Shown piece by piece: positions 1 to 13,225 of a DNA stretch of 64,000 bases. Origin of the DNA: Mytilus californianus (Eukaryota > Mollusca > Bivalvia > Mytilida > Mytilidae); contig NW_026262712.1 in assembly GCF_021869535.1 (NCBI RefSeq), positions 100,258,140 through 100,322,139 of the forward strand. Direction: 5' to 3'. The notes beneath the pieces were generated by a model. That model did no database searches. It saw only the letters and a program-made list of their open reading frames with translations, and was not told where the DNA came from. Position 1 is the stretch's first letter. Each line of letters starts with the position of its first letter. The position numbers and the translations under genes were made by a program.

Positions 1-43
1 TGGAGTCCTTTTATTTTTATTTTTATATTTGTATTCTAACAGT

Positions 44-497
44 TTACTCCTTGGAATAGTTTCCGCTTTCTGAAAACCTTTTTGGATAGTTCTGTGTTTG
101 TAGCCCCTTCTCTTCAAGCGGGTTTCGAGTTGACGTAGTTGTTTCTGTGTTGGAACATAATCGCTTGACTCTGAGTGCCTGGCTGTACGGGATGCTCTTA
201 GTACAATGAGCAGGATGGCAACTTTTAGGGGACCGATATTGGTGATTGTCAGTAGGCTTAGAATATAGATCAGTGGATATGATGCCATCTGTGAGCGAGC
301 TGGGAGGTATCGAGGAAGGTGATTTTGGATTTAGATTTCTCATGAGTAAATTTGATACTTGGATGCATGTTGTTGGCATGAGTGATAAATGTATCTAAAT
401 CCTCGTCACTTTTTTTCCATTCCATATCCACATCATCTATAAATCTAAACCAGGAAAGCGGTTTTTGTCGAGCCTTCGACTTTTGTCGAAAAAGCAA
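44..497 (-). pseudogene. Penelope-like reverse transcriptase fragment, frameshifted
   Basis: The part at 270-497 reads SWFRFIDDVDMEW, the RT 'YIDD' catalytic motif with Phe for Tyr, followed by HPSIKFTHE...ITFLD, typical of Penelope-like elements. After about position 330 the frame shifts, and 44-330 continues with TDLYSKPTDNHQY and KSCHPAHCTKSIPYSQALR, which normally follows directly in the same protein. Together they are the RT C-terminal part of a dead element. Family placement is by recognition. The 5' part of the RT (to the right) is absent; what follows is another repeat. Confidence 0.75.
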
Positions 498-504
498 GAC
501 ATAG

Positions 505-715
505 CGATCCTACATTCCGTCGTCGGCGTCGTCGTTGTTGTCTTCGTCGGCGGCGTCCACAAACATTCACTCTGTGGTTAAATTTTTGAAATTTTAATAA
601 CTTCTTAAACTATCCTGGATTTCTACCAAACTTGGAAAGAAGCTTGTTTATGATCATAAGATAGTATCCAGATGTAAATTTTGTAAAAAAAAAAAATTCA
701 ATCCCTGAGGCATCT
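505..715. repeat. Fragment of tandem-core mollusc repeat
   Basis: Opens with a CG-rich run of cgtcgtcggcg words, then text on 'actatcctggatttctaccaaacttgg' style (here read at 610-640) that I recognise as a dispersed bivalve repeat. It abuts the RT remnant on its left. Confidence 0.45.
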
Positions 716-1163
716 GTTTTAAACTAAAAGCAGTGTACTGTTACAAAAACTAAATTTACTATACTTTTCATAAGACCGAATCAGAAATTATAAAAAAAAA
801 GTGAGCCAAAAAATAAGCACAAATCTTTCGTCCAGAAGAAACACAAGCTTGATCTGTAACTTTTATGATTTAACTGAGTATAAAAGCGCGGAACATAAGA
901 TATTCATCCAATTTTACATTTTCAAAGAACTTCAACTTTATAATTCAGCAATAACGTGTATTTTCCATAAGGCGGAAATTTGTTATTGGGATCCAAATGT
1001 TTCTTCTTTGATGAATGCAACGAAATATTCATTCTGGCGCATATATATACTGTTTTCGAACGACAATTAAAACGAAGCTTCCAAAATATCGTTTCGTTTC
1101 AAGTTTCGATTAAAAAAACTATACATAATTAATACTTTGCGTGATAATTTTGCTGTATTCTAA
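716..1163. other. No feature seen
   Basis: AT-rich sequence with homopolymer A runs. An 89-codon open frame at 801-1070 on the plus strand has no recognisable motif and no coding-like composition, so it is not called. Confidence 0.6.
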
Positions 1164-1189
1164 GGAAGCCCATTTAGGACCTTCCAAAA

Positions 1190-1480
1190 ATATAGTTTGA
1201 ATTCGAAATCACGAATTTAAATCGTTATCACGAATTGTATAATTTGTTATAACAGATTAAATTTGTGATAACGAATTGGTGGTTATCTTTATAACAGTTT
1301 TTAAAATTCGTAATTACGAATTAAATTCGTTATCACAATTTTTTGTAATTTGTGATAACGAATTAAAATCGTTATAACGAATTGTATAATTTGTTATAAC
1401 GGATTATATTCGTGATAACGAATTTGTGGAATTTATTTTGTAATTTGTGATTTCGGATTAAAATTCATTATCACAGATTT
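1190..1480. repeat. Array of palindromic words, left arm
   Basis: Repeated variants of 'attcgttataacgaat' and 'attcgtgataacgaat' at intervals of roughly 20-30 bp. The word is close to its own reverse complement. The mirror array is at 4400-4690. Confidence 0.75.
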
Positions 1481-1649
1481 TTCGCTCACCTGACCCACAG
1501 GATTAAGTGAGATTTTCTCCTCACTTTGCGCCCGTCGTTGTTCATTAAATTTTACAAAAACCTTCTTTTTTTAAACCTTTTGGCCAAAGTGAAACATGCT
1601 TGGCCACAATCAATTTAGTTTTAACGAATTTTATTTGCAAATTTAGAAA

Positions 1650-2083
1650 AAGGGACTGGACACTTAATTAGGGATATTGTTTGTTTTTTGTTTTTGTAAA
1701 GGAGCATAACTCAAGAACGGTAAAAGTGATGTCACCCAATTTCAAATTTGATCTGTGTTTTGAAGTAATAAACATTGTGTAGTAGTTTAATAACATTTGG
1801 TTTAGGCAAACTAAATGTAGAGAATGGAAACGACAGATTTAGCAATTTGTCTATTTATAAAGGGGCAAAACTCAAGATCGGTAGAAGAGGCGCCATTCAA
1901 TTTCAAATCATTTGATCTGTGTTTTGTGGTAATAAGCATAGTGAATAAGTTTTATAACATTTGGTTGAGGCAAACTAAAGTTAGAGGACGGAAACCAATT
2001 TTGGGAACGTACACGACGGACGGACTGGACTGACAGACATGGACTAGACTTAATGCCCCCATCGCTTAGCGGCGGGGGCATAC
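1650..2083 (+). mobile_element. Tandem-core element with 3' GC hairpin
   Basis: Two diverged units of about 161 bp (beginning near 1697 and 1858, 'gcataactcaagaacggtaaaag') followed by ggacggacggactggac and a GC hairpin at about 2053-2080 (tgcccccatcgc...gcggcgggggca). A tandem core of about 160 bp with a terminal hairpin is what is described for bivalve 'pearl' elements, thought to be non-autonomous Helitron relatives. Placement is by resemblance only. Confidence 0.5.
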
Positions 2084-4399
2084 AAAATGTGTTTAATACT
2101 CATAATTCGTAACCGATACATTTTTATTCATTATTTTTTATTTAAAGTCTTTTTAGACCGGCGATTTCCTTCGTGTGTATCGCCCATGAATATGTTTTAC
2201 ACAGAGACAACAGAAGTAGTTTTGGCAACTTCTTCTTCTATTGCATGGATATCCTTCCATTCATGGAACACCACATACAGCTCTGTATGTGTATTGAAAT
2301 GTGTCACACAATTTTAAAATTTATTTATACTAATAAATTTAAAATCTAAAAGGACACTTTTAAACAGTATAAATAGGGGAAATTAATTTTAAAATTTATA
2401 TATACGACTAAATTTAAAATCTAAGAGGATACTTTTGTACAGTAAAAGTTAAGCGGGAATAAACTTAAAATCTACAAGGATACTTTATACAGTATAAGTT
2501 AAGCGGGAAGAATACCCTGTCTCTCCCTGTTTATCTGTCTATATACATACATACAAAAATTTGGCAAAGCACTGTTCAGTAGCCACATTATATACAATGT
2601 CAGTTTATGATCATCTCCTTGTATCCTATATATCTGAGTTATTACTTTAAAAGTCTGATTCTATGTGTATGAAGTTTATAGCATAGACTTGCCGAAAGAT
2701 TATGGATATTGATAATGTCCTCCTTCTTTAATAGTGCACCATGGTTTATCGAAGTGTAAAACCCAGGAAAGAAAATCGAACAGACTAATCATATTCAAGT
2801 TTTTGTTGATATGCTAATAATTCAAGAATTATTTGATAATGACGAAAACATAATAGGAGTGCATGCAATTCAAAAATAAACAACAGATATAGGGAAGAAG
2901 AAAATGGAATATAATGTGCAAAAGTATATATAAGATAAGGTTAGTCTGGAGTGTAGTGAAGTGAGAGAAATAAATAAGGGTATCTACTATAAAAAATGTG
3001 TGCGATGAGCCCGCCTGCAGAACAACATGGCCAACATGGCCAAAAATAAAACACAAGGGTAAAAAAGGGTCAATTGCAGCTTACAATCATGTGGAATTAT
3101 TTGTAGATCTTTGCTTTCTGCAGTGATCATTTTCGCTATAATAATTGATTGAAAGATTCTCTCTGTCTATTATAATTTTCAAAATAATAGACAAAACACA
3201 AAATAAAAAAAAAACGTCAATAAAGGAAAATTATTCCTATAAATAGTCATCTTACAATTTTTATGTAAATAGACAGTACGTAAATCTTGTGATTCCAAAT
3301 AATTCTCTTTCTATAGCGGTTTTCAAGATAAAAGAAAAAAAACTTGCATTTTACCCTTGTGTTCTATTTTAGGCCATGTCGTCCATTTTGTTACGCTTGC
3401 TGGCTCATTGCACACATTCTTCAAGCTAGAAACCATGATTTATTGCTCTCACTTCACTTCACTCCAGGCTAGCCTTATCTACTTGTGCACTTCTATTTTC
3501 TTCTTCTTTATATCTTGTGTTTGTTTTTGAATTACATGCACTACTATTATGTTTTCGTCATTATTAAATAATTGTTATATTATTAGCATATCAATAAATG
3601 TGATTGGTCTGTTAGATTTTCTTTCCTAGGTTTACACTTCGATAAACCATGTTGGCAAAACTACTTTCGTTGCCTCTGTGTAAAATGTATCCATGCGCGA
3701 TACACACTAATGATATTCGCCGGTCTAAAAAGACTTTAAATGAAAAATAAGGAATAACACTATATCTATCAAGAAATATGAGGATTAGACACATTTTTTT
3801 TTCAGGAGATTTTTGGTGTGTAAACTGGGTCGTTGACTTATAAACTTGCATATCAGTTTGTGAGTTAACCCACCCGTTTTACACGATAAAAACTTCTAGG
3901 TAGTGTTTTTGTGTTTATATTTGTCCATGGAGAAGACGTCACTAATGTTGTTTTAGTTTGTGTCCAATCCCTTTTGCTAATTTTGCAAATAAAATGGGTT
4001 AAAACTGAATCGCCCCGGATTGTGGTCAAGTTTGTTTCACTTTGCCAAAAAGTTTTCAGTGAAGAAGATTTTTGTAAAAGTAATGAGCGATGGGCGTAAA
4101 GTGAGGAGAAAAGCTCACTTAACCCTGTGGGTCAGGTGAGCTAATTAAGCACTTTTACCGTTCTTGAGTTATGCTCCTTTACAAAAACAAAAAAACAAAC
4201 AATATCCCTAATTAAGTGTCCAATCCCTTTTTCTAAATTTGCAAATAAAATTCGTTAAAACTAAATTGATTGTGGCCAAGCATGTTTCACTTTGGCCAAA
4301 AGGTTTAAAAAAAGAAGATTTTTGTAAAATTTAATGAACAACGACGGGCGCAAAGTGAGGAGAAAATCTCACTTAATCCTGTGGGTCAGGTGAGCGAAA

Positions 4400-4690
4400 A
4401 ATCTGTGATAATGAATTTTAATCCGAAATCACAAATTACAAAATAAATTCCACAAATTCGTTATCACGAATATAATCCGTTATAACAAATAATACAATTC
4501 GTTATAACGATTTTAATTCATTATCACAAATTACAAAAAATTGTGATAACAAATTTAATTCGTAATTACGAATTATAAAATCTGTTATAACGATTTTCAA
4601 CAATTCGTTATCACAAATTTAATCTGTTATAACAAATTATACAATTCGTGATAACGATTTAAATTCGTGATTTCGAATTCAAATTATATT
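4400..4690. repeat. Array of palindromic words, right arm
   Basis: Inverted counterpart of 1190-1480, with the same 'ttcgttataacga' and 'ttcgtgataacga' words. It is flanked inward by 'cacttaatcctgtgggtcaggtgagc' (4370-4395), which also ends the unit at 4141. Confidence 0.75.
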
Positions 4691-4715
4691 TTTGGAAGGT
4701 CCTAAATGGGCTTCC

Positions 4716-7700
4716 GTAGTATCATTTTGTCAAAATAAAACCTTAAAAATCTTCTATTATGACTGATGAATCTCTATGAACTGGAAACATAAGACAGAAC
4801 TACCACATGTAAACTCCATATAAATTTAGTTGAGACCACAATATTTTATATCGAGCAATCAACATATTTATTTGTGTGCACTATATAGTTATATTTAGAG
4901 ATTTCCAATAAAATGACATACGTACCTAACTCGACGTACGCACGTAACGGGACCGGTTATTGCTAACCTATTAATTTTGTTAAATGCGTCATGCAAGTTT
5001 TAACTAAGTATTCCTAAACTTTAAAACCCATTCAGGATAAATTTTATCAATATCAAGTATTTCTAAGATGATGAAAAACGAAAGAAATCATGATTTTATA
5101 TATCACGTGATTATTGAGATTCCCGCCAAAACATCACTGTCATAAGACCACGTATATACACGTATCTTTACCTATCATACGATTGATTTGAGTTGTCTTT
5201 CATGGTTTTGACCATGACTTTGTTTTTCGATATACTTTGCAAATGAACCTTTTATTATTTAATATTTGACATGCTTTTATTTGTCGTTATCAGATTGGTG
5301 TCCCTTTTTCCTTTCGTCTCTTAATGTTTTATAATATTTAATTTCCTTGGGTATTTATCATATGACAGAGATTTTTCTAGCAATTTCAGAAATATCGAAT
5401 TCAGAATTCAGAATTTGTCTCTGTTAAAGTTGATAACTGGGATTGCATCATACTTTATTAAGCATCATTTCAAACGATCTCTTCTTCTGCAGTTAATCTT
5501 GTTAATTTACAATCTCCGATTTTTTTCCCAAGGGAAAACGTTCGACAAAGGGATGTGTATATTTAAAAATAATTAATACAGGTCTTGTACTTCTTTTAAT
5601 TCTAATAGTTGACATACACATTTCTTTCAAATAAAAGTCAACTAACATAAAAAAAAAAGAATTTTGTAATTTATAATGATATATGTAAATAAATGTGTAC
5701 ACCAATTCGTTATATATATTGTAATTTGGAAGGTGCACTTGATTAGCAATTGATGACTAATCTGCATATAAACATTGACCGCTGTGGATAGTAAAATAAC
5801 AATTAATAGTTCATAGTAATTGGCTAAAAAAATGTCCTGTCCCAGGTATCTCTGATTAATAGTGGACGAGAATGCCAATTTATATACTTGTTACACTTTT
5901 AAGACAACTATATTGCCACTTCAGTCTTTACAGTAACTTTCATTTTAAAATGTACTTTTAATAAGCAAGGCTTGATATTGTCATAGTTGTTTTTGGATTA
6001 AGACAACACTTACTAATCCAATTAGAAGTGGATTTTAAAACTATCACATATTGATTGAGTTAAGTTGGTTCATATCTGTTATATTTATTTTTCGTAACTT
6101 GTTTTGTTTTAAATCAGGCCGGTAGTTTTCTCAATTGAATTGTTTCATATTTTTCAAGTTGGTTCCTTTTATAGTCGACTATACGGTATGGATTTTTCTC
6201 ATTGATGAAGGCCGTACGGTTGCCTATCATTGCTTACATCAACTTCATTTCTTAATGGCAATCATACCATATCTCCTTATTTTTTTTTGGTTCTTTTTAA
6301 CTAAATACGTTTAATATTCTCAGGTAATTTAACATTTAAGAATCAGCTTTCAGTACCTGGGGGTACTTTAATATCGGTACTCTGTGTCTTTCATCATTAA
6401 AATGTAATTGTTTTTGGGCTTAATTCAAAATTGATTAGTTGAGCTATTTCCAACTGAATTTTACAGGTTTTTTTTTCTTATATTGTGCTGTTACACCAGA
6501 GTGTTGAGCGCTGGTAAACGCGTTTAATCAGGGCAAATTCTATATTGGCTTTCCCAAGTCAGATGCTTTCAATTCAGTGGATGTCGTTGGCTACTTTCTG
6601 TCATTTTTGTGTTAATTTTACTTTTGAAAAAATGTTTATTTTCGTTTGAAAAGTTAACATTTTTCAAAGTCAAGGCCTTATATACTAGTATCTGATAATA
6701 CTGAGTATTTGCTTATTATTGACGACAGTACGAGCCACTGTAGCCGTAATTCACACCATTTGGACTCTGTTTGATAGTTTGACCCCAGGAGTGTAAGGAA
6801 TAAATCGAAAAAAGAATGCATGCTAAGCATACTAATGCTTTTGAAGAGAAAATTGAAAATATTTGTTGAACGGACAGACTGGCGGACGAACAGACAGGAT
6901 GATTGTAATATGAGTGCGGGTACAATATTTTGTCAGTGTATGTATCTTAGATGCTAGTGGTAAGGAATTCTGGATCAAAACGGGGTAATCTTTACTTGTT
7001 AAAAAATATTCTTTACTATTTAGAATAATAATTGCATGCCTACTCGATATTAGTACAATAGCAAGTCACAAGGATAATGGAAGCTGTGAAACACCATTTT
7101 ACAATAAAAACTAAGCTTTTTGATACAAAGAAACAAGGAGAAAAATCAAACAAATTTTGCAACAAAAAGTGATATCAAAACAAGTGTAGCTAGAATAATA
7201 ATATATGCACTTAAAGCATAAAATATATAAACAGGTTTTTTATTAAATATGGAATTGACTGGTAACAGGCCAGCCTCGATTACGGGTTCAATTATTTTGT
7301 TGGACAATTCGATCGAGCGAATCGCTATCATTTCATCAACCTAAATATATATGTAATATTTGTCGCTGGATATAAGACATACATCAGTATCATCATTATT
7401 ATAAGTATTATAGCTTGAGGCTAAATCTTCGTCGTATTTATTATAGCTTGTAAGTTTTATGGCTTGAGGCTAAATTCTTATCTGATATTTTAGCCAATTT
7501 ATGTCGAGAACTTATTTTATGCATGCATCTCTTTGCTACATGATTTTTATAAATGTCCAAGTTAAAGCCAATAGAGATCATAGAAGTATGTTTATCAAAT
7601 GATCATGTCTACTTATAATTAAAACAGTAAGAAAGGGATTGACTCGTCCGACTAAAACGAAGCACAAAAACAGCAAATACTAGTATTTCAAAATAAACTC

Positions 7701-7789
7701 CATGTACCGATCAACCGAACACTATCTTAAAAACAACTACAACTAATAAATACAGAATAATTATCCAGTCTAGAATATTAATCAATTAT
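4716..7789. other. Gene-free AT-rich region with repeat fragments
   Basis: No coding signal. Fragments of the long dispersed repeat appear at about 6110-6285 and 6340-6620 ('tattgtgctgttacaccagagtg', 'ttcaattcagtggatgtcgttgg'). A block at 4840-4940 has an inverted counterpart at about 9370-9465. Confidence 0.55.
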
Positions 7790-7794
7790 TTCGT

Positions 7795-8130
7795 ATTGTT
7801 ACACCACTGTCCCAGGAAAGTGGGCCCGTTAACTCCGCCACATTATGTATGGCGGTGACTGTCCCAAGTAATTAAGGAGCCTGTAATTCAGTGGTTATCA
7901 TTTGCTGCTGTGCTTACGTTCATTTTTTCTGTACATTAATTATACCTTTAGTTTTATCGTTTTTGTTGTTTTACATTTGTCATTTTGTGTCCTCTTATAG
8001 CTGACTATTCGGTATGGGCTTTGCTCATTGTTGAAGGTCGTACGGTGGCCTATAGTTGTTAATTTCTGTGTCATTTGGTCTCTTGTGAAGAGTTGTCTCA
8101 TTGGTAATAATACTACATCTTCTTTTTTGT
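7795..8130 (+). repeat. Long dispersed mytilid-type repeat, near complete
   Basis: Runs from 'ttgttacaccactgtcccagg' through 'cctgtaattcagtggttatc' and 'gaaggtcgtacggtggcctatag' to 'ttgtctcattggtaataatac'. Other copies or fragments: 6110-6285, 16095-16250, 20015-20290, 36600-36850, and reverse-oriented ones at 13155-13225 and 62690-62890. I recognise the text as very common in mussel sequences; its class is not known to me. Confidence 0.7.
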
Positions 8131-8134
8131 ACAT

Positions 8135-11100
8135 ATCACAAATTAGGTAAAAAAGTACATAAACACTCTAGAAAAGCAAGACCTTGTGTCATGTCAAAAG
8201 CACAGAGTGTCTGTAGGACCATTAGTGTTCATACATGTAACTGTATAGCAGATTATATGTAGTTTCTATAAAATGTAGTGATAATTTATCAGTAAAAGAT
8301 ATCTGATTATTTGTTAGTGGGATTATATATAACTAAATAAATGAATATTTATATTAAAAGAAACATCAGAAACAAGAATATGTGTCCATTAGATTACACG
8401 CCAGTATCACATTTCCGTGTTAAGTGAGCTCGAAATCCAGGAAAAAATCCAATTCAGTATGTAGTCTTAAACGTTTAAATCTCGTGCGAGATGTCTAATG
8501 TTCAAATATTGTTGTTTTTAAAACGTATTTATCAAAGTCAAACGACAATCATTTAATTTTTTTTGTGCTATACAATTTGTGATTATGGCCGGATCCAAGA
8601 TATTTGAAAGAGGGCGTAGTTCCCGATAATTGAATTTATATTGCCGAGCAAAGCAACGCGAAAAAAATTGGACAATTTTATATTAAACATTTGTATAGAT
8701 AACGTGGAAAATGTGAGATGTTCAAAAATTACTTGGCGATCGAAAGGGGGGAGGGGGTACGCCCTCTACCCCTGTATCTGCGAATGCACGTTTAGGTATA
8801 CATGATCAAAACCTCGTCCCATGCATTATTATAGTTAAAGACTAAAAAGTACTTTTTGATAAATGTATCAATGATATGAATTTCTGCCTACTTCAAATTA
8901 TCTTGAAATGAATTAAAGAAAAATATTTTTTTTTGAAGTTAGTCGCGTACACCTTTTACATTCGGTGTGTTGGAATCCACTTTTTAAACGTTAAAACTTA
9001 TAAAAACAAAAAAAGAGACAACCTTCTCGCTTCGGATTTCATTATTTTAATATTTTCATGCTAAATGTTTACTTGGTAGTTTTTAAAATTCATATGTTGA
9101 GAAGAACTGAAATATGGGTCAAGTGAAATGACAAGAAATGATGGGTGTATTTGATTACAAGTTGCTAGCTTACTTATTCCCTTAAAATATTTTTGTCAAT
9201 AAAATCATTAAAAATTTAATAACAAAATATTGAAAGATTAAAAAAAGTAGTTGGGGTTGATTTTTACGTTAAGTCTATATCAGCAAACAATTCGTGTCCA
9301 AAGAGAAAAAAATGCATGCAGTGTATGCTCCCCTCCGTCATGCTTCGTTGCAATAGGACGATATACGTTGAGTTAGGTCGGTTATGTCGAGTAAAGTCAT
9401 TTTATTGGAAATCTCTATTAAACGCACAAAATACATAATGAGCGCACAGAATATTGTGTATTGTCGAACGATATGTATTTTGTGTCTGCATATATCTATA
9501 CCGAGCTTCGTAAAAATCAGTCTACCTATATAACAGATCTATACTTTCAACATTCATTAATATCAATGAGAAATTTAAAAAAACTACAGCAAATAGCCTT
9601 TCGGTTTCGTTTGATCCAACACAAATATTTTCAAATCTTCCTAAAATTGTTCTATTAGGAGCCTATGACAAAATGTATAACAAAAAGAACTCCAAGGTTA
9701 ATTCAAAAAGGAGGGACAGGGGGTTGGGGTGGGGGTGGGGTCCATATAAAATGACAAAATCAAAGATTATCAATCAACGGAACGAGTGAAAAAACAACTG
9801 TCATATCTCTGTCTTGGTAAAAGCATTTTCTGAAGAAAATAGTGAGGTAAACCTGATTTTATAGCTAGCTAAACCTCAAACTTGTATGACAGTTGTTTAT
9901 AGAGCAATCCAAACTGACATATTCAAAGCCGATGTTCCAACGGTCAATGTAATAAAATACATCTGTTGACTTAAACTCATTATAGATTACTTTTTATTTG
10001 AATTTGATGGGAAAATTAAAAAAATAATAATAATAGGTACGGCAATTGGCGGCATGCAGTCCTTTAACCGGAAATCTGTGGCATACTTATGTTTGAAATA
10101 ATGAATCAGATAGTTTCTGCATTTCAACATAAACACGAAATATCATGGAAAATACAGGGTCATGGATTTATAATATGTAATGGAGCATCAGATGAAATAA
10201 AAGATTTTTTTCGTTCGAACAATCCTTTACTGAAGTCTAACCATGAAATCTCAAACTAATCACAGATGTTATTGTAACTAAAGGTAAAAAATTTACAACA
10301 TATGGCATTCTTGACCTTGAAGTACATTTAAAAGAAAAAATGTTCTCAATTTGCATTGAAATAGCTGTCCATCACAGCATGTATTCCAAGGATTTATTAA
10401 AGATGAAGCGGCTGATACAGAAACAACAAGTGACCATAACAAATTAATACAAATCTAACAAATTTTAGATAGTGGTTATGATAACGTCAAAAAAGACGAA
10501 ACTAGTATAAGTATTTATGCTTTATTTATTGATTCTTCTGAAATATTGCAGCACAGAAACTTAAATAAGAAAGAATATATTCTTTAGTTTTAATAACAAA
10601 ATATAACCTATATATACGTAAAAAAAGTATCATAAAATATTAGCATTTATTACAGTTTGACGAAGACTGTGGGCAAGTGTTTAATGTTGAACCAATAGTT
10701 ATGTAGAGCAAACACAAAAGTCAAGGGGACATGCTTACTAGATCAAGACTTTTAAAACAAACAATTGACAGTTGGACCCCTGATGATGACAGATCTGTCA
10801 TGATATGTATTGATGAATCATTCAAATATTTATAATTTAACATGTGCTGGTATATGAATATTTTTTATATTTGATTGTATTTAAGTCTAAGAGGACCATA
10901 CCAGGCTTTAACTGCCGAAATACTTAAATAGTGTCGGGTCCTATCAGACGACATTGGATGCAAGGTTGCATAGGCGTTTTATGATAATAAAAAATGTACA
11001 CGAAAATCTTTTCATTTTAACAATCGATGAAAATACTCGTGCAGCCAATTAAATCATCGAGCCCGACTCTCACGAACATATATAGTTCTTTTGGTGTTGT

Positions 11101-13150
11101 TGCTTAGCAAAACAAATGAGAAATAACAAATTAATGCAAAACAATTGTGGGATGATATAATTTTAGCCCGAAATTTTTTTGTTCATTAATTTACATTACG
11201 AGTTTAGGGTAAATGTGCTACGAAGTATGTTCGTAAAGGTTTTCACAATGTCAGAGGGTCTTTTTTCAGTCGTTAGTGATTCGGCGTCTGCCTCTTAAAG
11301 ATTTAAACATTGGTCATGAATTAGCATAACAAAAATTATACACGAAGAATTCGGAATATATATGGTTTCTATAAGTGAAACTTTAGGTAAAGCTGTTTAA
11401 TTCAACAATTTAGTTGGATTTGGTTTTGAAATGGTGATGCTTTTTAACGATACCGAATGACGTTACGCCACGAGTTGTCGTTCTTGACGTTATTGAACAA
11501 CTTTAATTCATATAAATATCAGTCAATGCAGCAGGTTCCATCGTGTTTCTTGCGGTTGTCGACACAATACATGTAGGCCTTACGCTGTACTTTAATCGCT
11601 AATTGATTAAATGATATAAGAATCCATTTATTGCAATAATACATTAGTTGATATTGAATGCTTCGTCGTCTTACGAAAATTCTTCTGCTCAATCTTTACA
11701 TTTGAAAAGACTTTTCAAACGTTCTGTTTCTATTAATTAGTAAGCATAAGTACGATTGATTTATCTATATATATCCTTATGCATAACAGAGTTTTTTTTA
11801 TTCTTGGTTATTAGTTTGCAATACATTCTTATTTATGATGCACGCTGTTTCCCGATGAAATTTTGTTTTGAAAGTAGAAATCCAATTTATAGAAAGGATG
11901 ATGTGTGAAAATACGGGGAATTGTACCACTATTAATGCAACTTCGCTAAGAAACTCATTCGTCTTAAATGGTCGCCAAAAAAACACCACTAGCAAAATAG
12001 AAAAGGGAAATTTAATTGGAACATATTACGATTAGAATCAGGCGAAAAAGCCCCGTACAAGCAGACGTTCAAACTTGGACAGCAAATAGTTGTTTGGCAT
12101 GGAATGAAAAAAAAAAAAAATCATTAACTTGGTTATTTGGCCGAACAACTTTCCCTGTGTTCAAAGCGTAAACATTCTCTGACATTTATTGGACTGTACA
12201 GACGAAATCCGATATAGCTATGCAACTATTTTGCTAGCTTTGTATTCGTATAAGCGCAGTCTAAACAGGACAACAACATCGGATTGAGGAGAAAGTTAAC
12301 AAAGGCTTAAAATACATGTGCACTTGGTTAGGACGAAATGAAATTAAATAATTCAATTTCCCGTAACATATTTTTTTTTCATTCCCATTCTGAAATTATT
12401 TTCTCGAAATTTACAATCAAACGATTCATAAAAAAAAAATGCTTGGCTCCGCGATAAAAAAATGATCGGTGCTCTGATGAAAGTTAATCCTGAAAAGCGC
12501 TTCGAACGCAAACAAATTATTAAGAGATATTTTCATTAACCTATATTATTCAAACGGCAGAAACAAACTGAAAAAAAAAACCAGCTAGATCTTAAAATCA
12601 TTTAGATCTTATATTCATTTTAATTTACGCGTGGATATTCGGGGATGGGTGTGTTTTTGGAGTATGAGGTGGACATAATGTACAAGTCCAGATTATAAAA
12701 AACGCACCATTTCACAAAGTGGGGAAGGATGATTATCAAAGTTGCCTTTTTTGGGAGAGGCATATTGCTCAAATAGGCGTCAGGAAAAGCCCTAGCGTAT
12801 TCGCAGCCTTATAAGGAGTTTTTATTACAAGTATACAAGTATGTATGTATGTGAAAAAGGTGTTGAAAGTGTTGGTATTTTTTTTTGTGAATAAATGGAG
12901 ATGTGAGATATAGATGAAGATGAACGTGTATTTTTTTTACTGCTAATTTGTAGTTTTAGTTAAGATTCGTTGGTCCCTTGAAATAGAAAGTTAATAGGTA
13001 TATTTAGTATAGCAAGTATTGGATCTATCAAATTACAACATCACGTGTTCACATCAATCGCCAGATTTTAATTATCACAGTAGCATATATTGTGTCTCCT
13101 AGTACACATTTGTTAAAGTCTTAAATTCTTGTATTCCGGGAGAAAACTGA
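8135..13150. other. Gene-free region
   Basis: No recognisable gene. It holds a G-rich tract at 9711-9741, a repeat fragment at 8580-8800 ending in a GC-rich patch (gggggtacgccctctacccc), and stretches between 10085 and 10950 where short coding-like peptides appear in several plus frames but are broken by stops and frameshifts. The last may be an old pseudogene of unknown type. Confidence 0.5.
9711..9741 (+). other. G-quadruplex-prone tract
   Basis: Contains ggggg-tt-gggg-t-ggggg-t-gggg, four runs of four or five G with 1-2 base loops, in an otherwise AT-rich region. It fits the G3+N1-7 pattern with the most stable loop lengths. Confidence 0.75.
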
Positions 13151-13154
13151 AACC

Positions 13155-13225
13155 ATTATGAAATAAGGAGTTGTGGTATGATTGCCAATAAGACAACTTT
13201 CCATCAAAGACCAAATGATGTAGAT
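13155..13225 (-). repeat. Reverse fragment of the long dispersed repeat
   Basis: 'aaggagttgtggtatgattgccaataagacaac' is the reverse complement of the 'ttgtctcattggcaatcataccacat' end of the repeat described at 7795-8130. Confidence 0.65.

Larger units (their letters stand above)
1164..4715. repeat. Large imperfect inverted duplication (about 3.5 kb)
   Basis: The left outer end 'ggaagcccatttagg' (1164) is the reverse complement of the right outer end at 4715. Matching blocks run inward: 1164-1740 with 4145-4715, 2088-2236 with 3650-3797, and 2738-3065 with 3345-3655. The left arm has about 500 bp (2237-2737) missing from the right arm, and the right arm has an extra unit copy (3960-4141). The centre is near 3205. 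It behaves like a foldback element or a head-to-head duplication of one repeat. Confidence 0.8.

Noticed and set aside
4840-9465. A 4.6-kb element with inverted ends (4840-4940 and 9370-9465)
   Set aside because: The blocks share 'tagagatttccaataaaatgac' and neighbouring text but match only moderately, with no defined termini; more likely two inverted copies of an old dispersed repeat.
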